Counted from the first letter of the stretch, positions 10,384 through 21,105 are shown. The stretch is 64,000 nt of DNA from Forficula auricularia (GCA_024734495.1 JALMQS010000681.1:7039542-7103541); one strand, 5' to 3'. Program-made: numbers and translations. Notes: generated from the sequence alone by a model not told the origin.

Positions 10384-10510
10384 CCAGCTGCGAAGCCAGA
10401 CTTCGGCGGGCCTCTTGCCAGCAATGAACTGCCCCAAAACCCTCTCCCTTCATAAACCTTCAACCATCCTCCACCCTACTAAACCTATTCCCTGACCTCG
10501 CCTTGATCAC
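10384..10510 (-). mobile_element. Helitron-like 3' end
   Basis: On the minus strand the GGCAAGAGGCCCGCCGAAG hairpin runs into CAGCTGG followed by T, a CTRR ending like those at 326 and 51288. The body upstream is C-rich on the + strand for about 100 bp. Confidence 0.45.
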
Positions 10511-10775
10511 TCGATGGAATTTCAAAAAATCCTTCTTTCGCGGTTATCTATGTCATTTGAGGAATGTACTGTCAAAATTTCAGCACTTTCGGTCCAGCGG
10601 TTTGTCTGTCACTATGTCAACAGTTAAATATCACAAGCCGGATACTGACTGAGGGTTTGCTTCGCGAGGCCAGACCCTTAAGGCAAATGCGTGGTCGGTC
10701 AGTACGTGCCTCGCCCAAGGCAAAAGTGCCCGTTGCCTCGTCTGAGGCTGCCTCGGGCCAATCCATCGGTTGTCG

Positions 10776-10968
10776 ATAACTTTTAAGGAGTTAGGTGTTG
10801 GTTCTAGGTGAAACATTTTAATATAATAATAAAACTTGAGCAAGAAAACGTTTTCTTTGACTCCTGATGATGGGCTCACCCCCGAAATATATCGAATTCA
10901 AAACTCAATTTTGTTTTATTTCTTTTTTTGTGAAACCTACCTCGCATCTTGCTCAAGTTTTATTATTA
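10776..10968 (+). mobile_element. PLE family D short copy
   Basis: A 193-bp insertion with a perfect 12-bp target duplication CATCGGTTGTCG (10764-10775, 10969-10980), exactly interrupting the GC-rich element. It starts AACTTTTAAGGAGTTAGG, includes AGGTGAAACAT, and contains one ribozyme; the ends are inverted (ATAATAATAAAACTTGAGCAA against TTGCTCAAG...). Frames across it are chance. Confidence 0.82.
10860..10896 (+). ncRNA. Intact small hammerhead ribozyme, family D
   Basis: CTGATGA 10864-10870, extra T, stem II GGG/CCC, GAA 10884-10886, palindromic ATATAT stem III 10887-10892, C17 at 10893, stem I TC/GA. All core bases match. Confidence 0.75.
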
Positions 10969-11251
10969 CATCGGTTGTCGGTTTTTGTGAATGCTCAAAG
11001 GCGCCTCTGGTCGTTTCCTTCGTTCACTCAGGACGGTTCTGCTGCAAACGCCCGAGGCAGCCTCGCGAGGCTGCTCGCTCAGTCAATATCCGGCTATATA
11101 TGTACATTGGCGGATCATAGGGTAAGCGGAATGAGCGGCTGCGGGGGCCCCAAAAAAGGCCGATTGTGTTAAAGTGTTTTCTTAAACATTGTTTTATAAC
11201 ACTTGTATTCAAATTTGTTAATAAGTACCAAAATTTGGATATAATCGTTCA

Positions 11252-12223
11252 AATAAATAAATATTGGTGATGAACAAAGAGAAGCCAAAATAAAAAAAGG
11301 TGTAAGACAAGGATGTGTGCTGTCACCCATGATTTTCAACTTATACATAGAAGAAGCGATTAAAGAATTCAAAGACAAAATTGATACAGGTATAGAAATC
11401 CAAGGTCAAAAGATCGCTATGTTAAGATTTGCCGATGACATTGCCCTTCTAGGAAGCAATAAAAAAGAATTAGAGGACGCCTTGAATGGAATTAACCAAA
11501 TCCTAATAGAAGAAATCAAAATGAAAATAAACAAGAATAAAACCAAGGTCCTAGTATGTACAAAAAAAGAACAAACGAGACAGGAATGCATCAAAATTAA
11601 CCAAGAAAACCTAGAAGGAGTTAAGGAATTCCGCTACCTAGGAAGTAAAATAACATGGGATGGGAGGAGCGAAAACGAAATTAAATCAAGAATTGCCCAA
11701 GCAAAAATGGGGTTTAATTCAAAACAAAAACTACTATGCTCCTCCTCAATCAGCTTAGCAAACAGGAAGTTGCTATTGAAGACATATGTATGGAGCATAG
11801 CCATGTACGGGTGTGAAACCTGGACAATTAGAGAAGCGGAAAGAAAGAGATTAGAGGCTTTCGAAATGTGGTGCTACAGAAGAATGACGAATATCAAATG
11901 GATGGATAAAATTACAAATGAAGAAGTTCTTGGAAGAATCGGAGAAAGAAGAACCTTGTGGAAGAGTCTGAAGAAGAGAAGAGGTCAGATGATGGGGCAC
12001 ACACTGAGACATGGGGGACTGCTTAGGGATATCTTGGAGGGGGAGGTGGGAAAGAAAAGGGGAAGGGGAAGAACCAGATTAGAATATTTCAACCAAATAA
12101 TTGGGGATATGGGATGCCAGACATTTAGAGAGGTTAAACAGCTGGCGGGGGACAGAGTCGAGTGGAGACGGATTGTTGCATCAAACCAGTCTTAGGACTG
12201 TATACTCAATGATGATGATGATG
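11252..12223 (+). mobile_element. 5'-truncated RTE-like retrotransposon
   Basis: An 8-bp direct repeat ATCGTTCA borders it (11244-11251, 12224-12231). It ends in an (ATG)n microsatellite-type tail rather than poly-A, as in RTE-group elements. Truncation removed the endonuclease and most of the reverse transcriptase. It sits within a hAT element. Confidence 0.75.
11266..12195 (+). pseudogene. Reverse transcriptase C-terminal part (non-LTR)
   Basis: An open frame runs without a break to the stop at 12193-12195. The N-terminal end holds GVRQGCVLSPMIFNLYIE (RT finger motif) and the catalytic box RFADDIALLG about 30 residues on, a FADD variant of YADD. The C-terminal thumb-like tail has the non-LTR signature YGCETWTIREAE...FEMWCYRRM..I.W.DK.TNEEVL. 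The first half of RT and the endonuclease are missing, so it is a dead copy, but the lack of stops suggests recent insertion. Clade is RTE-like by the tail and 3' repeat; this is not certain. Another deleted copy is at 57081-57460. Confidence 0.88.
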
Positions 12224-12344
12224 ATCGTTCATGGTTCAGAATTTTGTTTATTTTTTGTTTAATTGATTTTGAGGGCCCCGTTATTTTATCGCTTAGAGCC
12301 CCACTTGACTTGATCCACCACTGTATATGTATATATTATTTCTT

Positions 12345-12625
12345 CTTCTTTTAAGTGCCATATCAGGTCTCCCTGACGTTTTGGCTCCTCTCCACATATA
12401 CCTATGCTGAGTGTGTTTAGCTGTTTTTATACAGATATACGGGACCTACTTTTTCCGAACGGCTAGTTTGGAGAGGTTACTAGGCAATTGTACTCTTGGT
12501 AGGTTGCCATTGCTTTCCAAAAGGAGGCGACTTCAAATATCTGATCTGCCGAGACTCAGTCTCGAACCAGTGAACTTCGAGTGAGCGACCCGACACTCAA
12601 GCCACTAGCCCACAGTCGCCTATAT
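12345..12625 (-). mobile_element. tRNA-derived SINE, copy 1
   Basis: On the minus strand it starts GGCGACTGTGGGCTAGTGGC (A-box-like) with a B box CTGGTTCGAGACTG about 45 bases later, then a body containing TTGGAAAGCAATGGCAACC. A second copy lies at 14040-14205 in the same orientation. SINEs of this form are transcribed by RNA polymerase III. Confidence 0.65.
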
Positions 12626-12639
12626 TATATGTATATAGA

Positions 12640-13440
12640 TATTTAATAATGCGTTCAAAGTGTAATTGAAAGGTTGGAATAATCTTTTATATTTGGTTTG
12701 ATTTTTTTTTCTTAGAGTAGTTAATAATCATCGATTGAAAGTTGAAATCAAATTCACCATGAGTAAATAAATTAGAGCCATGATTGCAGCTAAATGGGAC
12801 TCACATCCTTCTTATCACTATCTAGGGTCTCAATATCACGCAATCACGGCCACGGTTTGTCAAAACCAATTGATGAATGGCTTTTTGCAAATCAGATAAA
12901 TTAAGAGATATCTAACTGCAAGATACAAATTCGACTCCTTTAATAAAACTAAAATCTCTTATCATTTAAAGATCATAGAGATATTTTTACTTTCCTTACA
13001 ATATGATATGTAAGTTTAAGTATTGAATTGACATTTCGAATTGTTCTTCTAATAATTCGACTTTTAAAACATAAATAGAAGGGGAATTGAATTTTAATAA
13101 TTTTGTAAGTTAAAAAATATCTTTATAAATCAACAACTTTGCTACTCTAGGCAAAACAAAATATTTTCAATTAAATTTTATCTCTAAATTATAACTTAAC
13201 CTATTTGTTTATTGGTTATACATATTTATATAGAAACAACTTATATTAAAAAAAATATTTAATAGGTATTTATTGATAAGTAAAAAAAAAATTCAGCTTC
13301 AAGCCTAAAAGTCAAATGAGATTTGGAAGATTACGAGCAATTAAAAAAATAATATTTTTTTAATGTTTCCTTCTTCTCTATCCCACTTAATTTTTCACGA
13401 CCCATTTTTTTAATTTAGGTATTTAAAAAAAAAAAATAAT
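12640..13440. other. AT-rich stretch with a PLE terminal fragment
   Basis: Only one recognisable item: 13136-13165 (CTTTGCTACTCTAGGCAAAA), the terminal module of PLE-A/B in inverted orientation. The rest shows no gene. Confidence 0.4.
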
Positions 13441-14020
13441 CTAACGTGTTCTGATGTGGCCATCCACTTGACTTTACCATACAACCTGGCCCCTCTCTTA
13501 TATTTAATATTTAATAAAAATATTTATAATCATGTAAGGGAGGGAGTTAGTTTTTCCATTTTTAGACTCCTGGGTGCCCACTGATTATGTATACAAAATT
13601 TGGGCGAGTTTGCTCAAATAGCCTAGATTTTAAATTTTTAACCCCCCCCCCCCCTTAATTTTGGGTCGATATGCACCAAAATCTAATCAGCTCTTAATCT
13701 CAATGGACCAAAACTACGTGTGAAATTTGGTTTCGATATTCACACTAGTTTTTGAGCTAGCTCGTCCACAAAAATTTGGTAACGCACAGACTAACTAACA
13801 GCCATTTTGACAAAACAATTATTATCTCGAAACATATAATTTTTTCGATGTTCACTTATTAGAGCTTTTTTGTAGAGCGAAATGTCATGGTTTCGCTCAA
13901 TTTTTTTTAATCAAAATAGTTTCAGCTGTTTTTGAGAAATTTCGAAAAAAAGAAGGAGAAAAACCACTTTCATGCACGAACAATTCTTGACCATACCCTG
14001 TATGGGAAAGTAAAAAAAAA
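13441..14020 (+). repeat. 600-bp dispersed repeat, copy 1
   Basis: Begins GTTCTGATGTGGCCATCCAC and ends near CCATACCCTGTATGGGAAAG. Other copies: 43568-44075, 47985-48175 (minus), 59090-59265, 59432-59590, 60495-61215. The near-terminal strings TTTACCATACA and TGTATGGGAAAG are roughly inverted, so a degenerate DNA element is possible. A variable C- or G-run of 8-14 bases is found in most copies. It shares GATTATGTATACAAAATTTG with the Helitron-like segments. Confidence 0.65.
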
Positions 14021-14039
14021 ACTGATAAGAGACAAAATT

Positions 14040-14205
14040 GGAATGGCTTGTTTGGAAAGGTTGATTAGGCAATTATACTCTTGTAGTTTGCCATTGCTTT
14101 CCAAGAGGAGGCGACTGCAAATATCTGCCGAAACCCAGTCTCGAATAGCATACTTCAGAACAGCGGACCGACACTCTGACCACTGACCCACAGTCGTCTT
14201 TATTC
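14040..14205 (-). mobile_element. tRNA-derived SINE, copy 2 (truncated)
   Basis: Same order as copy 1: GACTGTGGGTCAGTGG head, a degraded B box, then TTGGAAAGCAATGGCAAAC and a TATAATTGCCTA tail. Overlapping frames on both strands are not genes. Confidence 0.6.
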
Positions 14206-14961
14206 CTTCTCTCTTTCTACAAAAATGAGGAAGAGTGCTTTTAATAGCGCCTTGTAGCCTGTTCCTGTTCAATATAGTACTTCATTGAAGGAGAATTCAA
14301 CTCATCATCCCTTAAGAAAGAAAACAAATGCTTCATCCGAGTGTGGTGGGATAGTGCCAGGATTTTTTAAAAGGAGATGTTTTTGACAAAAATATAATCT
14401 AACTTATATCTAGAACGTCAATATTAATTTCTAATCTCGTATTAATGAGTTACGTTATTTGTATTATTTTATTTATTTTTTAATTATTTCCAAAGAGGGT
14501 TGAGGGTTAAACCCTACTTTGGTCACATATTAGTATACAGATTACACTTTAATCCATGGCAGTAATGTTTCATTATTCCAATTATAGAAATGTCGAGATT
14601 ACAACAGCAAGTTTTTAGAAGGTGCGCTGGAGAAAATGTTTATTTTAAATTTTGAAGAACTTATTTTCTAGTTATCATTTTGTCCGCTATGCTTCGCATT
14701 TGGCAACGGGCAAAGAACTTCCACAGATGGTTTTATATTCATATTCAGTATTAATGTTCTGATATATCAAATAAGGTACTTTAAATAAAATATATTAGAT
14801 GGATCTACCAACCATGATAAATAAACTAGACTAAATAATGCTAAATAATAAAAAAAAGGAGTCCATAAAATACAAGGTAATTTTTAAATATTTGTAAATT
14901 AATCATTTGCACTCAGTTAATTTTACATAATTTAATTTAATAACTTAGATAGGTATATGCT
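14206..14961. other. AT-rich stretch, nothing recognised
   Basis: No frame, terminal repeat, exon-like block or RNA structure stood out on either strand. Confidence 0.4.
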
Positions 14962-15580
14962 AATAGGAAATAATTCCCGGTAAAGATTTTATTGCTGGAA
15001 TACCCTTATTGGCACTCCAATATTATTACCATAAGTTTTCCCCCAAATCTGTACTGTGGAAATTTTTCTACGCGCCTCAAAATGAGAAAATTCCCGAGTT
15101 TATTCAGTTTTCTTTGAATAGCTCTAAAACGGCTTATCAAATCAAAAAGATATCTATTAGATAAATTAAAGCTCTTTAAATTACGCGTAAAATGATAACA
15201 ATTTCATCTATTTAGGTTAAGTAGAATCGGTACTAGCGCCTGTCAAAAACAGCCCCCGGGATCACATTTGAATATCTCTAAAACTTGTACTTTTTTCGAT
15301 TTTTCCCCATTTTGACCATGAAGGAGCACGTTTTCGACAAAGATCACTCTATACATTTTTAAACTAGATTAAATTTGCTACAATTTAAACAAAGTTTCAT
15401 CTTAATTGGATAATGGTAACCCGTGCCGCAATGAGATTGAAGTTGGTAGTTTTTCCTTCATAAAATGAAAACCACTCATCCTAGAAACTTGATTCCTATC
15501 TCATTGTCTTGGAAATTTTGTTGACTTGAACGTTTACTTGGACCACTTTTTATAAAACTCCTAGATTTATATTTTTCCAC
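14962..15580 (+). repeat. Dispersed repeat, copy 2 of GGAAATAATTCCCGG family
   Basis: Closely matches 5059-5600 in the same orientation with several indels, including about 60 extra bases around 15230-15270 and 15360-15420. Confidence 0.65.
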
Positions 15581-16061
15581 TGCGGCAACTAGCCTTTAAA
15601 GGACACTGTGCAATCTATAATATCGGCCTCCTATTTTTTATTCTATTTTTAATTTAATTAAACAAGTTGTGAAACGCGTTTTTCAGCAAAATTTTAATTC
15701 AACTATCATTGTATTCGTCAATTAATTTTTTAGCATTTTTATTATAATTTTTTTTTATTTTGGGGGCTTTTTTAGGGCCCCCTACGGGTTGCGGGTGCAC
15801 CTGTTGTTAAAGCACAGGGTTTTCCTATTTTTGTCAGTTAAAATTTTATAACAGTTGATCCCGTGCTACTCAAATGATGATTATTTCTTTACTTTTGCAG
15901 AGATCTTGGAATTTAAGCACATAAAGATGTTTAGTTTTTGTGTGGGCCACCCTCTATTCTATACTAGGTGTGAAGTGGACTTATGTCGTGTTACTTGCAT
16001 CCCATTGGTTCGGTCTAAAAGGGAATGATTGCCATTAGAATTGCTTTGGCTATTCCTCTTA

Positions 16062-16213
16062 GGGCCAGTTATATGTCGGTTGGTAAACTCTTTTTAAATG
16101 TTGACATCAGTCACTTTCATCTGATTGGCCATCCCACCGGGTACAAGGTGAATTTTAAGGTTTTACCCTTTGTCAACGTTTAAAAAGACTACCAACCGAC
16201 ATACAACTGACCC
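16062..16213. mobile_element. PIF/Harbinger-like MITE, copy 2
   Basis: Inverted ends GGGCCAGTTATATGTCGG / CCGACATACAACTGACCC flanked by TTA. It keeps one half of the central CATCTGATTGGCCATCCC palindrome, so it is internally shortened compared with copies 1 and 3. Confidence 0.7.
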
Positions 16214-16369
16214 TTAAATAAGTCTTTGTCGAAAAAAATTGACAAATTAAAATATATTTATGCTAGGTAGGTAGGTATATTGATTAAATATACTAAAATA
16301 TTCTATTATAATTTAAACGATTATTATATACAAAAATACATATCACAACAAAATTTTATGAATTAACAA

Positions 16370-17320
16370 CTCTCTCTGCTACTCTCGGCAAAACAAAATA
16401 TTTTTAATTAAAATTCTCCTTCTAAATTATAACTAATCTATTTCTCTATTGGTTATATTATAAAAATTTAAAGGTTAAAATTGTTTCGGCTATATTCTAT
16501 AAGGGTATTTGCTATTCCCGGTGGAAATCGGCCAATTATATTTATGCCAAATCAATTAAACAAACTTAAAATATTCAATTATGATTTTTTTTTCCATTAC
16601 TATAAACTAGGGTTTGAATCTGACTCGAGCCATCCGGCTAAAATCTGACCCCGGGAGTAGAGCAAATTGGAAAAAATAAATAGTATCGTAAATTGGCTTA
16701 TGGCTAGAAAGGCCGAAAAGCCAAAATAAAAAACCTGAACTAAAATTCATAGAACAGAATTTTGAGGTTAACATTTAAAATATATTTCGATTATTATCAA
16801 AATAAAAAGAAAGTTTCCGTTTTATCATTATTTAAAGTAGAAAACTTATTTGATATCCATATGCGTGTTTTTATTTTTTAAACTCTGCACAAAGTTGTTG
16901 TTTTTTAACAGGTTTTAATATTTATTTTATGATGTCAATAAATTCTAACATATTCAATGATTAATAAAGTGTACGTTCTACGTTCATTCCCTTTCGAAAC
17001 TCACTAGACAGGATAAAATCGTTCCGCTTTAGTAATTTTCCATGCACTCAGGCAGACCAGGAGGGTTTTATTATGTTCAAACAAAAAACAAACTAGTAAA
17101 CATGTTTTTTTTATTCATAGATTTTACTGAAGGAAAATCGTTAATGTAAATTTGTTGGGCTGTGTTTTAGCATTCTAGTATTAATATTAAATTGAAAGTT
17201 TTTTTGCCGAGAGTAACATAATTTTTATATATTGAAGGAGACAATAAAAGAGTGTGTCTTCTGCTGGAATTATAAATTTTATTTATTTATAACGAAACTA
17301 TAGTCTATATTGTAAATGCA
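16370..17320. repeat. PLE-A and PLE-B end fragments
   Basis: CTGCTACTCTCGGCAAAAC at 16378-16396 is an inverted terminal module of PLE-A. From 17195 a family B arm runs in the + direction (GCCGAGAGTAACAT...GTCTTCTGCTGG...ACTATAGTCT) and breaks off at 17312 before the ribozyme core. The intervening 800 bp show no gene. Confidence 0.55.
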
Positions 17321-18303
17321 AAATCCATTACCTCATTAAGATGATCTAATCTATGTAAATCAGATAAAGGGAATTCTCCCCGGTCCATTCCATTATTCTT
17401 TAAAAGGTTTATTTTAAAAAGATCTCAAATATATAGGTGTAAAAAATATATAAAATATATAAAATGTAAATATACTCTTATATATAACAAAAAGAGATTG
17501 AAAGATTATGTTTATAATTATCTACCTAGCTTAGTTTTTGCATTTTTTTTCTTTTGAAAAATACTAAAAAATTTACTTTATTCTAATTATGAATTCCTAA
17601 GTATTTGGACTTGAAATGAAATCAAAACAATAATAATTTGATAGCGTGGTTTTGTCTTTACCAGAAGTCTAAATACTTACTATTCTCCACCCCGGTTAGT
17701 CCTATTCGAAAGGTCTTTTAAGGTCAATAACCATAAATATAATTAATTATTTCGATATAATATATGTAGGTTTGAAATCTTAAATAGAAATTTTTTAATT
17801 ACGCTGTAAACCAGATGTAATGGTCAACTGATTTCCGCCCTAACGCCTTCTACCCTTGTAAAAGACCGTCTTCCGCCCTTTCAGAAACCCATGCTCTGAT
17901 TTATTACGGATTTGAGGAAATATGTCATAAATTTAACAGTATTATGACAACTGTGTGAATTCTTCAAATATCGCTTTTAACGAATGTTTTTAACGAACAT
18001 GGAATTTTCCATCTATAGTCACATGTTATTTCTCCTAACTACCCTTAAAGAAATCATGTCAGCAGAGCACTTGCAAACGGATTGGCAAACAGTCAATGAT
18101 CAGACAGCAGTCAGACACAAACAGATTCAAACTATACACGAACGATTCAACCCCTTCCGCTTAACGAATAACGATATTACAATTAGCCCTTTTATAATTA
18201 ACGCCCTTCGAATGAAAGTTGTCATTCACCTGTATATAGAATATTATACCTGTCAATAAATATTTTATTTTAAGTGAACCTTTTATTTGATAAACCCCTA
18301 GAC
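17321..18303. other. AT-rich stretch; one unassigned frame
   Basis: A 91-codon frame (17984-18259, + strand) starts at ATG and ends near AATAAA at 18254. It has a short hydrophobic N-terminus but no recognised motif and no splice context. I regard it as chance or 3' untranslated sequence of a gene. Confidence 0.2.
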
Positions 18304-18623
18304 CAGTGATTCTCAACCTTTTTTTCGTCATGACACACTTTTAATAATTTAAAAATTTGATGGCACACTAACAATAAAATAAATTATTAGAATTTTATTT
18401 GGTTAATTGGTTGATGTACCTATAAAATTATCATAGGACATTCTGCATCCTGTAAAATGTTCTACCTCTTTAGTTCAAATGATCAAATAAATATTTGTAT
18501 TAAATATAGTGTCAATTAAAAGAAAAGTAAAAAAAATAAATAATTTTCAAATCAGAAGGGACCATTGCCTAACAGTGGCGGCACACTTCAAGAATCTCGC
18601 GGCACAGTGGTTGAGAATCACTG
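18304..18623. mobile_element. hAT MITE
   Basis: Ends CAGTGATTCTCAACC and GGTTGAGAATCACTG form 15-bp terminal inverted repeats of the hAT type and are flanked by a perfect 8-bp duplication CCCTAGAC (18296-18303, 18624-18631). No transposase. A diverged start of a related element is at 43412. Confidence 0.88.
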
Positions 18624-18702
18624 CCCTAGACACATAACGCAACAAGCCACAAGGAACCCACACAGGGATTAGTGAAGAATACAGATCCCATATATATATA
18701 TT

Positions 18703-18891
18703 AGCTTCGTACATAGCAGAAGTTCAGAACATGTTCGGGATCTTTTTGTGAAATGATATCAATGTTAAAAATAAAATACCCCAAAAATATTTAAAAAAAC
18801 CTAATTTTTTAGAAAAATTTTATTTCCACCGTTGACAACACTTTAGAAAAAGATCCCGATCATGTTCGGAACTTTTATTATGAACGAAGCT
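18703..18891. mobile_element. MITE with TIR AGCTTCGT
   Basis: About 50-bp imperfect terminal inverted repeats (AGCTTCGTACATAGCAGAAG against AGCTTCGTTCATAATAAAAG). The AT-rich flanks prevent a firm duplication call. It lies in the presumed intron just upstream of the exon at 18963. Confidence 0.6.
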
Positions 18892-18962
18892 ATTATATTC
18901 TTTGGTAATAAAATACTGGAAATACTTTTTATTTTTCATAAAATTATTTTTTTATATTTCAG

Positions 18963-19136
18963 CTTAACCGCGGCAAAAGCTTATGGTGAAGATTGGCTGA
19001 AAATCCAAATAAACCTCCTTTTGTCTCCAATGGGATGCAAGCAACACAACTTCAATTGGGAGGACTATAAACCAACAGCACACCATGTCGTTGATGGTTG
19101 CCTATTCAGTGCTACATGTTACAGAGATGTATTTAG
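18963..19136 (+). CDS. Host internal coding exon, unknown protein
   Basis: A strong acceptor (pyrimidine-rich tract ending TTTATATTTCAG at 18962) and a donor GTATAT at 19137 bound exactly 174 bp, open in the frame that keeps phase 2 at both ends. The 57 whole codons read LTAAKAYGEDWLKIQINLLL... to ...SATCYRDVF, with three cysteines and normal amino-acid composition. GC content is well above the flanks. The gene's other exons are not visible among the repeats. I do not recognise the family. Confidence 0.6.
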
Positions 19137-19424
19137 GTATATTGGCTTTTCTTTTATGAAAACATAATATAAAACACAAAGTTACTTTTGTAATAATATA
19201 ATATGATGATATAATACGGGTTCAGAACTAAACAGCGTAAATCAGTTTTTTTTTTTTTAATTTAAAGGGTTAATTGAAAAGTTTTTGTTTTGCCGAGAGT
19301 AGCAGAGTTGTTGATCCACAAAGAGAAACAAAGAGGTTGTCCTCTCCTTGATGCAAATAATCATACACACATATATATCGAAATGATATATCTGTATATA
19401 TATATATATATTATTTATTTGTTT

Positions 19425-19463
19425 GAGACTATAGTTTCGAAGGCTTGGCCCTCATCATCAGTC
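19425..19463 (-). ncRNA. Intact small hammerhead ribozyme, family A
   Basis: Minus strand: CTGATGA, extra T, stem II GAGGGC/GCCTTC (one G-T pair), GAA, palindromic ACTATAGT, C17, stem I GA/TC. Covariation with the copy at 7171 (GAAGAC/GTCTTC) supports stem II as real. Confidence 0.78.
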
Positions 19464-19683
19464 TTTTTAATTATAAATATTATTTTTCATTAGATCAGCA
19501 TCGCGTAGATATTGAATTTTTTTTCCTTCCTTCTAAGCTGAATAGCCAGGTAGAATTAAAAACATTTTCTGGGCACATATATATCTTAAACTAACAAAGA
19601 ACCCCGAACAATGGAGTGTGTGTGTGTGTGTGTGTGTGTGGGGGGGGGGGGGGGTTAGTTGGACTTTTTCCACTTTCTTTTAT

Positions 19684-20079
19684 CTAAAATTGTCTGTTAT
19701 GACAACTGTACATTTTAAGCAGGTGGCTATTTGTCAATTCGAATCTGTTATTTAAACAGAGGTCAGACTTTTTGTTATATGATTTAAGAATTTCTAAAGA
19801 TTCAATAGCGCTAATAAATCTAGGATTTCTCTCTGCCTTAATTAATCTAATTCCTATACCTTCTGGGAACGAGTGATTGTTTGAATTCAGATGTAGAGCT
19901 AGTGAATTCTCCTTTTTTGATTTCTAAAATCCCTCAAACGTTCTTTTAATCGAATTTTTAAATTACATTCCGTTTTTCCTACATAAATCGCATCACAGTC
20001 CTTGCATTTCAAACTATATACTCCCTCCTTTCCTATATTGGGCAATTTGTCTTTTTTATTTGAACTTAATTCTGTCTCT
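19684..20079 (-). pseudogene. Penelope-type GIY-YIG endonuclease remnant
   Basis: Read on the minus strand from 20079: a linker, then GVYSLKCKDCDAIYVGKTE, with the CxxC pair and the Y-YVG core that mark the Penelope variant of the GIY-YIG fold, then KIRLKERLRDF. A one-base frameshift near 19920 follows, after which the frame continues LALHLNSNNHSFPEG...AIESLEILKS and ends at a stop at 19684-19686. H and E residues expected in the catalytic set can be seen. The upstream reverse transcriptase is entirely missing. Confidence 0.85.
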
Positions 20080-20639
20080 AAAGTAATATAGTCTCAAACA
20101 AATGAATAAATATATATGTTTATTTGCATCAAGCAGAGGACAACCTCTTTGTTTCTCTTTGTTAAAGGGTTAAAATACTTTTCTTAGACTAATCATAATT
20201 CCTAAGTGATTTATGGTTTATATTATATATTATTATTTATATGAATGTATAATATATTATATAATAAGAGAAAGAATTTAATTTTTAGGACAAATTCTAA
20301 GATTTTAGTAGAAATATTATTAAATTGCGATAACAGTGGGGATTCATCCCCTCAGGAGTCGAACCTGAGAACTAACATGGTTTCAGGGCAGTCAGCTCAC
20401 ACCCTCTAGACAAAAACCCCCTCTCTCTGAATCGCAATATATTATATAAGCACAGAAATTTTTTAATCCATTCTTCTATAACGGAAATTAAAAAAATTTA
20501 GCTTAAAATGAAAAAAATGTTTTTCATACAAGTCCACTTATTTAAATATAAAACTAAAGATTTGAGCATCTTTTTTTTGAAAATAATTGGAATGTTTTTC
20601 AAAAAATCACCTCAGGTTAAAATTAACCAATGTTTATTA

Positions 20640-20870
20640 ATTAATAAAGTAAAGGGAGTGTAGTTTCACAGTGAATGAAATACAACTCAAAGAGGTTTAT
20701 ACAAACTCAATATATTTCGGATTATTAGTCCATCATCAGGACTTTACGAAATATATTGAGTTTGTATAAACCTCTTTGAGTTTTATTTCATTCACTGTGA
20801 AACTACACTCCCTTTACTTTATTAATTAATATCATGTTTCACCTAAAACCTACATCACTTTCCCTAAGTA
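20640..20870. mobile_element. PLE family G foldback
   Basis: A nearly perfect palindrome with arms of about 85-90 bp (AATAAAGTAAAGGGAGTGTA to its inverse) meets at about 20740. The right side continues with ATGTTTCACCT, the inverse of the AGGTGAAACAT string also found in families D and H. One ribozyme is retained on the minus strand. Confidence 0.65.
20705..20742 (-). ncRNA. Small hammerhead ribozyme, family G
   Basis: Minus strand: CTGATGA, extra T, stem II GGA/TCC, GAA, palindromic ATATAT, U at position 17, then GAG pairing with TC. U17 is allowed at the cleavage site. Confidence 0.62.
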
Positions 20871-21105
20871 AAAACAATGTTTATTAAAAGAGAAAGAATT
20901 TAATTTTTTGGACAAATCCCTTCTGATATCGCAATTTAATAATATTTCTACTAAAATCTTAGAATTTGTTCTAAAAATTAAATTCTTTCTCTTTTAATAA
21001 ACATTGGTTAATTTTAACCTGAGGTGATTTTTTGAAAAACATTCCAACCATTTTCAAAAAAAAGATGCTCAAATCTTTAGTTTTATATTTTATAATATTT
21101 ACTCC

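Larger units (their letters stand above)
10635..11094. mobile_element. GC-rich inverted-repeat element
   Basis: Ends AGCCGGATACTGACTGAG and CTCAGTCAATATCCGGCT are inverted repeats. The interior is unusually GC-rich with several self-complementary blocks such as GCCTCGCGAGGC. It is split by a PLE-D insertion at 10776-10968. No clear target duplication, so the class is unknown. Confidence 0.5.
11105..12323. mobile_element. hAT-like non-autonomous element
   Basis: Ends CATTGGCGGATCA and TGATCCACCACTG resemble hAT terminal repeats and are flanked by a perfect 8-bp duplication TATATGTA (11097-11104, 12324-12331). Its GGGGGCCCC-type subtermini remain on both sides. Nearly all the interior is a nested retrotransposon; no transposase is seen. 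Confidence 0.7.
19274..20161 (-). mobile_element. PLE family A copy with endonuclease remnant
   Basis: A perfect 12-bp duplication TTAAAGGGTTAA borders it (19262-19273, 20162-20173). The left arm (19274-19500) carries GCCGAGAGTAGCAGAG and an intact ribozyme on the minus strand; the right arm (20085-20161) is a shorter inverted piece. Between them lies a Penelope-type GIY-YIG sequence on the minus strand. A (GT)n-(G)n run (19617-19654) interrupts the region between ribozyme and endonuclease. This is the copy that ties the ribozyme arms to PLEs. Confidence 0.85.
20260..21105. repeat. Large inverted repeat around PLE-G
   Basis: The left arm (about 20260-20640) and right arm (about 20880-21105) share inverted blocks such as AGAGAAAGAATTTAATTTTT, CACCTCAGGTTAAAATTAAC and AGATGCTCAAATC, in rearranged order. 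The left arm contains a tRNA-like remnant at 20335-20430 (minus strand; B box GGTTCGACTCC). The centre is the PLE-G foldback. Confidence 0.6.
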
